From positions 130,813-194,812 of the forward strand of contig JAHJQN010000004.1 in assembly GCA_018819225.1 (NCBI GenBank): DNA of 64,000 bases, written 5' to 3'. Below are positions 27,097-35,132 of this stretch, piece by piece (position 1 is the first letter of the stretch; each line of letters begins with the position of its first letter). Under the pieces are notes generated by a model that saw only the letters and a list, made by a program, of their open reading frames with translations, ran no database searches and was not told the DNA's origin. This DNA is from Microcaldota archaeon (GTDB taxonomy: Archaea > Micrarchaeota > Micrarchaeia > Norongarragalinales > SBBD01). The position numbers and the translations under genes were made by a program.

Positions 27097-27927
27097 TCAA
27101 AACCCTCGATGTTTGGAATAGCGCGTATAAATTAAATACAACGAACCCACGTATAATGCATACGCCAATAATTGAAGCGCCGAAGGATTCCCATCGTATC
27201 CGACCATGCCCTTCAACACACCCCCGATCAACCCCTTTTCATGCCAAAACGGATAGGAACCATCCGCTGATACCGGAGGATTCACGTTATACACGTGCTC
27301 AACAAACGTGGGCAACACGTTCGCTTCCTGCAATTCATGGATGCCTTGAGAAAACAATCCCGCCGCAAGAAGAAGTAACAAGAGGCTCGTGTACTTGAAA
27401 AACCGGTTCAGATCCAGGTGAGCCAAACGCGAGAAAAACACGTAAGCAAGCAAAACGGCTGCAAGGGCCCCCAACACCACGCTGAACGCATTCAACGATC
27501 CGGTGCTCAGCGATATTCCTCCTAAAAACAAGACGACTTCCACGCCTTCCCGGAATACGGCCACAAAAGCAAACAACACGAGGCCCAAACGATGCTCCTC
27601 ATCCATCGTCACCTTCAGTTTTTGGTGGATGCGTTCCCGCAACCGCGTTTGTTGAAGCATCCACACCAGCAGCCATGTGACGAACAAGGAAGCCACCACC
27701 AGCAGAACGCCTTCAAACAACGCCTCGTTCGCTTCAAATCCTCCGGCAAACGTTTCGAAAGCGAATGCGGAGGCGATGCTCGCCAAAACCGCTAATACGA
27801 CTCCGAGATACACGAAGCGGTTGAATCGGGTGTTCCCTGTCTTATACAAATACGCGAGAATGATGCCGACCAGCAACGCAATCTCAAAAAATTCCCTGAA
27901 GGATACGACGAACTCTGCGAGTGACAC
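27097..27927 (-). CDS. FTR1/EfeU-family iron permease
   Basis: 276 aa, seven membrane helices. The two iron-binding REXXE motifs are clear: REFFE (residues 11-15) and REGVE (near 126-130), each at the start of a three-helix repeat. The exported C-terminal part has NPPVSADGSYPFWHEKGLIGGVLKGMVGYDGNPS, typical of bacterial/archaeal FTR1. It imports iron, usually Fe(II) after oxidation by a partner; no oxidase gene is adjacent. It is divergent from an FMN reductase gene, which could supply electrons for iron mobilisation. Confidence 0.94.
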   Translation of the reverse strand: MSLAEFVVSFREFFEIALLVGIILAYLYKTGNTRFNRFVYLGVVLAVLASIASAFAFETFAGGFEANEALFEGVLLVVASLFVTWLLVWMLQQTRLRERIHQKLKVTMDEEHRLGLVLFAFVAVFREGVEVVLFLGGISLSTGSLNAFSVVLGALAAVLLAYVFFSRLAHLDLNRFFKYTSLLLLLLAAGLFSQGIHELQEANVLPTFVEHVYNVNPPVSADGSYPFWHEKGLIGGVLKGMVGYDGNPSALQLLAYALYVGSLYLIYTRYSKHRGF

Positions 27928-27968
27928 TTCGACACCTCAAACGAAAATAATCAGATGCCCCATTATAT

Positions 27969-28008
27969 CGGGTATGATTTAAATACTTACGGGTATCCGC
28001 ATACGGAT
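27969..28008. promoter_or_regulatory. Repeats in the FTR1 / FMN-reductase divergent promoter
   Basis: CGGGTAT occurs twice, at 27969-27975 and 27990-27996, 21 bp apart (two helical turns), flanking the TATA-like TTTAAATA (27979-27986). It overlaps the palindrome ATCCG-N4-CGGAT at 27995-28008. This arrangement suggests an operator read by one regulator controlling both genes. Confidence 0.4.
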
Positions 28009-28058
28009 TAAACAACGCGTTTAAATTGCATGCACGCTTTAGATACTCGGTGAAAAAC

Positions 28059-28637
28059 ATGTCGTTGAACATCGCCGTCATTTACGGATCCGTTCGAAGC
28101 GCTCGCGTGGGGTTGCGCGCCGCGAAATACATGGCCAACAAATGGAAAGACCGCGGACATGACGCGGAGATCATTGACCCTCAACAATACAATTTACCGA
28201 TCATCGACAAGAAGTTTGCGGAATACCCCAAAGGAAAAGCCCCAAAAAACATCGCGGAAGTCGCTAAGAAACTGAATCAAGCGGACGGCTTCATCATCGT
28301 ATCCGCGGAATACAATCACACGATTCCGCCGGCACTCAGCAACCTCCTGGACCACTATCGAACCGAGTATTCCTTCAAGCCCAGCGCCATCGTCTCGTAC
28401 TCGAATGGCAGTTTCGGAGGCGTGCGCGCCGCCGTTGCGTTGAGAACCATGCTCCCGGCATTGGGCATGCCCCCGATTCCCGCTTCATTCCCTTTCCCGT
28501 ACATCGAGAAAGCGTTGGATGCGGATGGCACGCCATTGGATCCCGCTTACAACCGGCGCATCAAGAAATTCCTGGATGAGTTCGAATGGTACGTAAATGC
28601 ATTGAAGAACGCGCGAGCCAACGGCTTGCCGTACTAA
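28059..28637 (+). CDS. NADPH-dependent FMN reductase
   Basis: 192 aa from ATG 28059 (MSLNIAVIYGSVRSARVG). The flavodoxin-like FMN site GSVRSAR is at the first loop, SAEYNHTIPPALSNLLDH is the second flavin-contact motif of the NQR/ArsH/YieF class, and YSNGSFGGVRA follows. Size is normal. It reduces quinones, metals or flavins with NAD(P)H. Its divergence from FTR1 hints at reductive iron handling, which is inference. Confidence 0.92.
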   Translation: MSLNIAVIYGSVRSARVGLRAAKYMANKWKDRGHDAEIIDPQQYNLPIIDKKFAEYPKGKAPKNIAEVAKKLNQADGFIIVSAEYNHTIPPALSNLLDHYRTEYSFKPSAIVSYSNGSFGGVRAAVALRTMLPALGMPPIPASFPFPYIEKALDADGTPLDPAYNRRIKKFLDEFEWYVNALKNARANGLPY

Positions 28638-28674
28638 ACGCTATGTTTTAATTCGCTGGACGCGTACCGATTCC

Positions 28675-29538
28675 ATGCCGCAAGAGCCCTCCCTAGTCGA
28701 ACGGTTCAAGAAAATTCACTTTGAAGAGCGCGGGGGAAGCATGGCGGGCGTACGCATGGACGCTGCCCTTCAACAGCACGTGGAAACCGTTAAACAGACC
28801 CTGAGAAAGGACCGAAGCGCAGATGTTTCAGGAGTGCTGCAGGACCTTCGAAGTTTATTGCTGCACCAGCCGGCGAAAAACGAACCCGGTTTTCACACGC
28901 TTCACTCGCAGACCATGGAAAGTATCGCTGAACTCGGCGCGCGAAGCAACCGACCTGAAATCCGGAGAACGGCTGCGGATACGCTGGCAGAGTATTTTGC
29001 CGCGCATGGAAGCGGCATGTCTCCTGCGTTATCCGAAGAACTCGAATCCCACTTGAATTCATTGGAAGACCCTCGTGCACGACTTGTACGCGCGAAACGA
29101 AAAAAACAAGCTCTTGCAGGGAAACCCGCTGGGCCATCCTTTTCCAGTGAAGAATGGATGCGCGTTCGCGGAACCCTGAAACAACATATCCAAAGATACA
29201 ATCCTCGTAAACCCGACTTTTGGGACCAACTTTACGACTTCCTCGGTGAAAGACAACGATGGGCGCAATACGCGCGCTTGATTACGCGAAATTTGAACGC
29301 CGACGAGCATTCCGTGGAATGGCACGATACGCACGAACACGCCGTTTCCGTTATAGCTGCACCCAAACATGTCGCGAATATCCGAGAAATTTTTAAGCGA
29401 GCCGGCTTCGACGTGGATAGCCGCGAAACCCGTCAAGGCGCGCAACTGACCTTAACCCCCCGAGAATCCTTGAAAGAACTGCTTCACCCCCGCGAAATGA
29501 GCAAGCTGCGCAAAGAATACGGTCAGCGACCTATTTGA
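28675..29538 (+). CDS. Hypothetical helical protein, 287 aa
   Basis: Not recognised. The N-terminal two thirds are helix-rich and charged, with HEAT-like pairs (SMESIAELGARSNRPEIRRTAADTLAEYF pattern). The C-terminal third (EHAVSVIAAPKHVANIREIFKRAGFDV) looks like a small alpha/beta domain. No Cys or membrane segment. It lies between the FMN reductase and the polymerase cassette, separated from the latter by 88 bp, so it may or may not belong to it. Confidence 0.7.
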   Translation: MPQEPSLVERFKKIHFEERGGSMAGVRMDAALQQHVETVKQTLRKDRSADVSGVLQDLRSLLLHQPAKNEPGFHTLHSQTMESIAELGARSNRPEIRRTAADTLAEYFAAHGSGMSPALSEELESHLNSLEDPRARLVRAKRKKQALAGKPAGPSFSSEEWMRVRGTLKQHIQRYNPRKPDFWDQLYDFLGERQRWAQYARLITRNLNADEHSVEWHDTHEHAVSVIAAPKHVANIREIFKRAGFDVDSRETRQGAQLTLTPRESLKELLHPREMSKLRKEYGQRPI

Positions 29539-29590
29539 ATCGCGCTTCACTGGAACTCGACTCTCTCTTTCCCGTTATTAACGCAGCCTC

Positions 29591-29622
29591 TCCAGCAAGA
29601 AAGCGGCTGCAGCTGAGAGGGG
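29591..29622 (+). promoter_or_regulatory. Hairpin that could mask the ribosome-binding site
   Basis: CCTCTCCAGC and GCAGCTGAGAGG can pair around a short loop just upstream of ATG 29627. The 3' arm contains the GAGAGGGGG Shine-Dalgarno of the cassette's first gene and the 5' arm is complementary to it. Translation of the cassette could be gated by this structure; pairing is imperfect (one bulge). Confidence 0.4.
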
Positions 29623-29626
29623 GATC

Positions 29627-29899
29627 ATGGGAAGAAGCATTCCGTCGGTTACCTACCGCGTAGAGAACAAGCGACGCGACTGGGAATTATTTCGGAAGGC
29701 CTTGCCGCCCCACGAACAAGAAGCGTTCGAGGAACTCTTGACCGTTATACGCAACCGCCGCACCGCCATTGATGCAGCGGAAGAACCCGATATTGCGGTG
29801 GCGATGCTGCTCGCCATAGTAACCCACTTGCAAGGTGCACTGCATGTTCGAACCCGCCCGGCTACCCAACAAAAAAGGCTTGACCACGGGACGCAATGA
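29627..29899 (+). CDS. Small protein heading the RadA-like/PolB cassette
   Basis: 90 aa, helical and basic (RVENKRRDWELFRKALPPHEQEAFEELLTVIRNRR), with a second helix (PDIAVAMLLAIVTHLQGAL). No Cys and no clear HTH. A strong GAGAGGGGG precedes ATG 29627. Its last 65 bp overlap the RadA-like gene, so all three genes are tightly coupled. It is probably an adaptor of the cassette; function unknown. Confidence 0.75.
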   Translation: MGRSIPSVTYRVENKRRDWELFRKALPPHEQEAFEELLTVIRNRRTAIDAAEEPDIAVAMLLAIVTHLQGALHVRTRPATQQKRLDHGTQ

Positions 29900-30524
29900 C
29901 TTGGATTCACTGCTTGCCTTGCCGGACGGACTGTTCACGCTGCGCTGCCGGAGCACCTCCTGGCTTTTTTGGATGGCAAGCACGCTGATTGCACGAAACA
30001 CCGAGCCCGGTTTCCGCATACTGTACTTGCAGTGGGTCGATTACCACGACCGCTACTGGAGCATCGACTACGATTTGTTGATTCGCCTCGCGAAACGCGC
30101 GCAAACCGATCCCCAACTCATGCTCGACAATACGATTATCATGCGCGTGTTCTCGCGCGACGGCGTGGAAGAAGAAGAGAACTGGAAACAATTGTTTGCG
30201 CTGAACGGACCGTTCCGTTTCATCATACTGGATTCCATCAACGGCTTGTACAGCAAGTTCAAGCGCGAGGTAAACGCGAAGCCCATGGGATACAGCATCG
30301 GAAGATTCTCGCAGTTGTGCATGGAAAAACGTTGTGCGGGAATAGTGCTCGACGATTCTTCGGCGCCATTGCACCCGTATCTCGGCGAGCTTTCCTCCGT
30401 CATATTGCAATTCACGCACAAGGGCGCGTGGTTCGCGCACTTGCAGAAGCACCCGCTGCAACCAGAGATCGAGAAAGAGATCGCGTTCCGCGCGCAGCGG
30501 ACACTGGCGAGGTGGCTCGCGTGA
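29835..30524 (+). CDS. RadA/RecA-like protein with lost Walker A motif
   Basis: 229 aa from GTG 29835 (ATG 29844 gives 226). LTTGRNDLDSLLALPDGLFTLRC mirrors the TGxxxLDxLLGGGI entry of RadA/RadB, but the following P-loop reads RCRSTSWLFW (about 37-46), without G-x4-GK-T. Walker B is kept (FIILDSINGLY, Asp133), and YSIGRFSQLC and AGIVLDDSSAP follow as in RadB. It should not hydrolyse ATP normally. Its stop overlaps the polymerase start (GTGA). The RecA-like/polymerase pairing recalls ImuA-type mutagenesis partners. Confidence 0.85.
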   Translation: MHCMFEPARLPNKKGLTTGRNDLDSLLALPDGLFTLRCRSTSWLFWMASTLIARNTEPGFRILYLQWVDYHDRYWSIDYDLLIRLAKRAQTDPQLMLDNTIIMRVFSRDGVEEEENWKQLFALNGPFRFIILDSINGLYSKFKREVNAKPMGYSIGRFSQLCMEKRCAGIVLDDSSAPLHPYLGELSSVILQFTHKGAWFAHLQKHPLQPEIEKEIAFRAQRTLARWLA

Positions 30525-32608
30525 AATTCAATGCATGGCTTTTAGATGTAAGCGTGCACGGAAGTGAAGCGATCCTCGCCATCAAAACGAATGAAGGAGA
30601 GCGCGTGGAAGTACGGGACGCGTTCTATCCCTATTTCTACGTGATCCTGAAAGGAAACGCAGAAGAAATCGCGTGGTACGTTTCGCAGCACCCGCACGTG
30701 GCACGCGTCACGGAAGAACAAAAGTACGCGCAGGTATTGAGGCAGGAAAAAGAGCCCGTGCTGAAAGTCGAAGTGGAGTCCACGCGATATTTTCAGCGCG
30801 TGATCATCGATGTGAAAAAGGTTCCGGGAGTTGCGGAACTCGCGGAAACACGCATGCCCAACTACTTGAAGTACTGTTTTGAAAAACGCCTCACGTTCTT
30901 CTCGTTTTACGAATGGGAGTGCACGGAAAACCGGCGACTGAAACGCATTCAAAACATTCCGCAAACGCGCTTTCCGTCCCTGAATACCGCGTACCTGCAA
31001 GGCGGTGAAACGGGGGTGCTGCAGACCCCACACGAAGCGATTTTATTGCAACCCGAAGCGCTCGAAGCGATGTTGCGCGAAAAGAACGTGGACGTGTTGT
31101 TTACGTTGAATGGAGACGCGTTCCTCAAACCATTTTCCAAAACGCATGCGTTTCATGGCGTTCAGCTGAAGCACGGCATTCACATCGACTTGCAGAAGGA
31201 TTTGGGCATTGACATCTACGCGGAAGGAGAAGGAGCGCGTCTGACGCCTGAAAACGTGCTCGCGTTCGGGACGGCGCGATTGGAACGCATCATGGAGCTC
31301 TCGCAGACCGCTTGCGCGAAAGCAGCCATTGTCTCGCGCGTGTCGCCAGGCAGATTGAACACGTACCTGCACATGATGGCCGCCAAGCGCAAAGACTACT
31401 TGATTCCGGATTCCAAAAAGCTCGTGGAACGGCCTAAAACGCTGCGCCTGCTCAAATCATTGGATAAAGGCGGCACCATCTTTTACCCCGAGCCGGGAGT
31501 CTACGAAAACGTGGCCAAATTCGATTTCTCGAGCATGTACCCCAGCATCATCGTGAACTACAACATCAGCCCCGAAACCCTGCACTGCGATAATGCCTCG
31601 CAATTTCTAATAGTGCCGGAAGCGCTTTGGAGGATTCGCACGGACGCGCAAGGCATTATCCCGCAAGGCATTCAACACGTGCTCGAGAAGCGCTTACTAT
31701 TGAAAAAAATGGCGAAAACGGAAAAGGATTCCAGGTTGCGTGAAGCGTATACCACGCGACAAAAAGCCTTGAAAAATATTTTGGTCACGTGTTTCGGATA
31801 CTTGGGTTTCAACAACTTCGTGTTCTCTAACGTGGAATGCAAGGAGTGCGTCATATTGTTCGGACGCGTCATCCTTCAACGCGCGAAAGACATTGCGGAA
31901 TCCATGCACCTGAAAATCGTTTACGGCATCGTGGACAGTCTCTTCATTACGGGAGGAAGCGACGCGCAATACGCGGCGTACCAGAAACGCGTCAGCGAGG
32001 AAATCGGCATCGAACTCGACCTCGAAGGCATTTTTCAGCGCATCGTGTTTCCTTCCGCGAAAGACGCGAGCGGAACGGCCAACAAATACTACGGTATCAC
32101 GCGCGACGGAAAACTGGAGGCGCGCGGAATCAAGTGGAGGCACTCGGATGCGTGCGTACTCGTCAAACGCTTCCAATACCAAGCGATGATGCACTTGCTA
32201 AACGAGCCGTGGGAAACCGCTCGCAAGAACGCGGAGAAGTTGTTGAAAGAGTATTCGCGCACACGTTGGCCGTTACCGGATTACGCCGTGCATATGGCGC
32301 TGCGCAAGCCCTTGCAAGAATACCGGGCAAATGCGGCGCACGTGCGCGCAGCCAAGCAATTGAAAGAAGAAGCGCTGAGCATTGCGTTTGTACATACCGT
32401 ACACGGACCCCTACCGCTCGTGCGGGCGAAAGCAGAGGAAATCGATCGGGAGAAGTACGCGTACTTGTTGCAGCAAAGCTTGGAGGAACTTATTCGCGTT
32501 CCGTTGGCTTTCGTTGCGAACGTCCCGTCGGTGGCGCTTGAGGTAACGCCTCGTAACGAGGGTCCAAGGAACGCTGGAGGAAATAAACAACGCCTCTATA
32601 AGGACTGA
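30521..32608 (+). CDS. Divergent family-B DNA polymerase (PolB2-like)
   Basis: 695 aa from GTG 30521. Motif A is intact (DFSSMYPSII, Asp335). Motif B is altered: RQKALKNILVTCFGYLGF at 413-430 lacks the Asn-Ser of K-x3-NSxYG. Motif C reads YGIVDS (468-473), keeping the metal-binding second Asp (472) but not the first. The 3'-5' exonuclease region is shortened: no DIET motif is visible and exo II is reduced to NGDAFLKPF. It is shorter than replicative PolB. A proofreading-deficient lesion-bypass role, like archaeal PolB2/Dpo2, is the best inference. Confidence 0.88.
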   Translation: MKFNAWLLDVSVHGSEAILAIKTNEGERVEVRDAFYPYFYVILKGNAEEIAWYVSQHPHVARVTEEQKYAQVLRQEKEPVLKVEVESTRYFQRVIIDVKKVPGVAELAETRMPNYLKYCFEKRLTFFSFYEWECTENRRLKRIQNIPQTRFPSLNTAYLQGGETGVLQTPHEAILLQPEALEAMLREKNVDVLFTLNGDAFLKPFSKTHAFHGVQLKHGIHIDLQKDLGIDIYAEGEGARLTPENVLAFGTARLERIMELSQTACAKAAIVSRVSPGRLNTYLHMMAAKRKDYLIPDSKKLVERPKTLRLLKSLDKGGTIFYPEPGVYENVAKFDFSSMYPSIIVNYNISPETLHCDNASQFLIVPEALWRIRTDAQGIIPQGIQHVLEKRLLLKKMAKTEKDSRLREAYTTRQKALKNILVTCFGYLGFNNFVFSNVECKECVILFGRVILQRAKDIAESMHLKIVYGIVDSLFITGGSDAQYAAYQKRVSEEIGIELDLEGIFQRIVFPSAKDASGTANKYYGITRDGKLEARGIKWRHSDACVLVKRFQYQAMMHLLNEPWETARKNAEKLLKEYSRTRWPLPDYAVHMALRKPLQEYRANAAHVRAAKQLKEEALSIAFVHTVHGPLPLVRAKAEEIDREKYAYLLQQSLEELIRVPLAFVANVPSVALEVTPRNEGPRNAGGNKQRLYKD

Positions 32609-33134
32609 GTAAAGCGCGAAACGCGTTCTTGCGAGCCAACGTAATATCATGAATTTGTACTTGACCATGTTTCGATCCCATGCGTGTAAAAATGACTTTT
32701 TTTGCAGGCTCCCCGGATGGCTGTTCAGGAGAACGCACCACTCTCAACTCCTTTAAGTCTAATAGATCTTTTGCCTTGACTTTAGAGAGTTTACCCGATG
32801 CAAAGCGGTGAAGTATGTTTAATGTTCGAAAACGAGATAACCCCCGGTCTAGGTCAGCAAGATTCACCGTAAAATGCTTGCTAAAATGAATATCCGGATC
32901 AAACCCTAGTTGATCTCGTTCTTTTTTTGGCATCGCATCCATTTCCTTGCGAATCGCTCTTCCGAATCGCCTGATTTGACGCATCGATTGTAAACTGCGC
33001 AATGAAGAGAGTGGTTCTTCGCTAAAACGAGCGTACGGACTTGACATGCTACCGAGATGAGGTTTTAATAACGAAAAAGCCGCCTGGTGACGTTCTAAAA
33101 GTTCTTGGATCCGCGGGCTCTTCTGCAACATCAT
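32490..33134 (-). CDS. Hypothetical basic protein convergent with the polymerase
   Basis: 214 aa, soluble, Arg/Lys-rich, no recognisable domain. Helical N-terminus (IQELLERHQAAFSLLKPHLGSM), then FGRAIRKEMDAMPKKERDQLGF and a C-terminal part with strands (KKVIFTRMGSKHGQVQIHDITL). Its 3' end overlaps the polymerase gene by 119 bp tail to tail, which may make their mRNAs antisense. A DNA/RNA-binding role is possible from charge only. Confidence 0.65.
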   Translation of the reverse strand: MMLQKSPRIQELLERHQAAFSLLKPHLGSMSSPYARFSEEPLSSLRSLQSMRQIRRFGRAIRKEMDAMPKKERDQLGFDPDIHFSKHFTVNLADLDRGLSRFRTLNILHRFASGKLSKVKAKDLLDLKELRVVRSPEQPSGEPAKKVIFTRMGSKHGQVQIHDITLARKNAFRALLSPYRGVVYFLQRSLDPRYEALPQAPPTGRSQRKPTERE

Positions 33135-33205
33135 AAGCGTTCACTGACCATACTGAAAATCAGTAATTAAATGCCTTACCATACGCGTAAAAGGATACAC
33201 GAATA

Positions 33206-33214
33206 GTTATATAG
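33206..33214 (+). promoter_or_regulatory. TATA box before the AbrB-like frame
   Basis: AGTTATATAG-type element about 37 bp before ATG 33251 and 47 bp before the AbrB-like open frame. It supports transcription of the 33.2-34.7 kb pair. Confidence 0.4.
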
Positions 33215-33260
33215 TGGGATTTTCATAACGCAAATAATGCAGTGAGCGAGATGATAGGCG

Positions 33261-33497
33261 ATCAACTTCACCCAACGCAAGAAGAAACGCTTAGCCTGCA
33301 GACTCGATGCTAAAAACCGCTTGGTTCTACCGCTGGAGATCCGTTTGCAACTCGACATCGTGAGCGGTGAGTTCGTGTTTCTAGAACCCATTGAAAACAA
33401 TAACGGGGTTTTAGTGCGTTTGGAATCCCGAAAATCTATGAAGGGATACCGAAGGGTATCAAAAAACAATTGGGAGGTGAATGAAAATGGAAAGTAA
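33261..33497 (+). CDS. AbrB/SpoVT-like domain frame without a standard start
   Basis: The frame encodes QRKKKRLACRLDAKNRL followed by VLPLEIRLQLDIVSGEFVFLEP, which matches the swapped-hairpin AbrB fold (D-x-K-x-R-[IV]-[VT]-L-P-x-E-[IV]-R...L-x-[IV]-x-x-G-[DE]). The frame opens after a TAG at 33255 and contains no ATG, GTG or early TTG before the domain. It needs an ATC start (33261) or a one-base shift from ATG 33251. It resembles the DNA-binding antitoxin or regulator of a two-gene unit with the next gene. Confidence 0.55.
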   Translation: MNFTQRKKKRLACRLDAKNRLVLPLEIRLQLDIVSGEFVFLEPIENNNGVLVRLESRKSMKGYRRVSKNNWEVNENGK

Positions 33498-33610
33498 ATC
33501 GACGGAAAAAGGAGGTTCGCTTCACGAAAGCCATTCTACGAATTCAACGTGAGATCCCCGCCGGCGATTCTATTGCCAACGTACAGCAAGGATCGCTATC
33601 TCAAGGATTC

Positions 33611-34651
33611 TTGCAAGAAAAACTGAAACCGTTAAGTGATATTGAGCGGGAGTATATAGCGGAACAATTTCAAAGCGTTTTTCAAAGATGGCGAGCCATT
33701 GAACGCATCGTGGTACCCAATATCTCTGAATTTGTCGAGGTGTTGTTAAAAAAAGATCCAGTAGTGTACAAGGGGGTGAGTTACAATCCGTTGATTGGTA
33801 CTCTTGGAGAAAACGTGAACCTCGTTGATTTCTTTGGATGGGCCAAAGCATCGGAAATGAAGTCCGTGATACTCAACGCGTCGGTTTATGCAATCATCAA
33901 CGAATCGCAAACTTCGCCCGTTGAACGATTCAGTGAAAACGCTGGAAAGGAAGCTATTGACTTCATGAGAGAACAGTTGAAATCATTTCCAACCATTGAG
34001 CAGATATCGAACAAGCGGGATAACTACTTGAGAGCTATTGCGCTCTCGTTGTTTCCACCCAGCGAACAACCCATGGTGGTCGATTCAAGGAATATGTTCC
34101 AAAGTCGGAGGTATCCGGAATGCCTGCAGGAAGCCATTTCTTTTTGCGCGGAAAATCCGAAAAACGGCGAGGTTATCCAATTCAAGAAATACGCGAACTA
34201 TATTCGTTATAATACCCCGTATCAGCGTTGGTATAGCGCGTTCGTATTAGCAGAAGCCCTTTACTTGTATAGAGCGTTTGGGGTCAATATCAAGTTGGGG
34301 CCGACCACGGAATCCAATTTTGACTCGTTGATACGCGATTTCATGAAACAGAAAGGCATCCCATACGGATTCGTTTGGTACGACCGAAGCATTGAGAAGC
34401 AAGTGCCGTACACGAATGCATTAACGTTCGATGATGGGCTGGATGCCATATCGCAGAAAATGAGCAATGAAACGGTGCGTCAGTGGGTGTACGAGCTCGT
34501 TCAACCCTTTGAGCAGTTTCAAAGTCTCGACATTCAAACCGCAATCGAAATGCTGATTGCGACCGTTCGGGAGAATAGCTTGAAACCCATTCCCAAGCTG
34601 AACGCTGAAGGCGAGTGGTTTCTTACGTTTCCCCCTGGAGCCTGCGATTAA
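33611..34651 (+). CDS. Hypothetical protein, probably 5'-frameshifted
   Basis: 346 aa from TTG 33611, but the frame stays open and protein-like upstream to 33485 (RFTKAILRIQREIPAGDSIANVQ). A perfect GGAGGTGA just precedes ATG 33481 in another frame, which reads only 23 codons. Skipping one base in the A5G2 run at 33506-33512 would join the two. The protein is soluble and helical (FFGWAKASEMKSVILNASVYAII, WYSAFVLAEALYLYRAFGV). No family recognised. It follows the AbrB-like frame, so a regulator-plus-effector pair is possible. Confidence 0.6.
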   Translation: MQEKLKPLSDIEREYIAEQFQSVFQRWRAIERIVVPNISEFVEVLLKKDPVVYKGVSYNPLIGTLGENVNLVDFFGWAKASEMKSVILNASVYAIINESQTSPVERFSENAGKEAIDFMREQLKSFPTIEQISNKRDNYLRAIALSLFPPSEQPMVVDSRNMFQSRRYPECLQEAISFCAENPKNGEVIQFKKYANYIRYNTPYQRWYSAFVLAEALYLYRAFGVNIKLGPTTESNFDSLIRDFMKQKGIPYGFVWYDRSIEKQVPYTNALTFDDGLDAISQKMSNETVRQWVYELVQPFEQFQSLDIQTAIEMLIATVRENSLKPIPKLNAEGEWFLTFPPGACD

Positions 34652-34704
34652 CTTCTAAGCATTGCTAGGGGTGGACTAAGAACCGTTATCGTTCGAGGGT
34701 CGAC

Positions 34705-34971
34705 TTAAAACTTTTTGTGCTTCTGGAAGCAGTCACGGCAGTATACCGGACGACCTTCCGTAGGCTCAAAAGGTACATCGCACTCCTTTCCGCAGTCAGA
34801 ACACACGGCTTTGTGCATGGTACGTGGTCCTCGGAATCCACCGCCACCACCACCGAAGCGTCCGCCGCCACCACGTCCGCCGCCGAAATCTCGGTCGCCG
34901 CGACCGCCACTTCCATGCTTGTCAAAGTGACCGCCTCCGCTTCCACCATGTCGTTTCTTGCTGTATCCCAT
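34705..34971 (-). CDS. Gly-rich (RGG-like) protein with CxxC...CxxC zinc ribbon
   Basis: 88 aa. The N-terminal half is Gly/Arg-rich with RGG-like repeats (GGRGDRDFGGGRGGGGRFGG), typical of RNA-binding tails. The C-terminal half is a small zinc ribbon (VCSDCGKECDVPFEPTEGR, then VYCRDCF), the cxxc_cxxc_SSSS/Mbark-type module frequent in DPANN and CPR genomes. Probably an RNA- or ribosome-associated protein; the target is unknown. Confidence 0.87.
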   Translation of the reverse strand: MGYSKKRHGGSGGGHFDKHGSGGRGDRDFGGGRGGGGRFGGGGGGFRGPRTMHKAVCSDCGKECDVPFEPTEGRPVYCRDCFQKHKKF

Positions 34972-35132
34972 TTATTTATCCACCATATTGTGCAGTACGC
35001 ATCTGAATGCCGTTAAAACTAATTGAGTCCATTAGCAGAACCAGCCACAGCTGCATACGATAAATCTAAAATATGCAGATATCGGTATTTAAATGCGCGC
35101 ATTGAGACCCATTTACGTCCACAAAGAAGGCA

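Noticed and set aside
30521..32608. Polymerase as a wholly inactivated PolB
   Set aside because: Motif A Asp335 and the second motif C Asp472 (the metal ligands) are retained, so activity remains plausible.
34840..34935. G/C-rich low-complexity stretch
   Set aside because: It is the coding sequence of the RGG-like tail of the zinc-ribbon protein.
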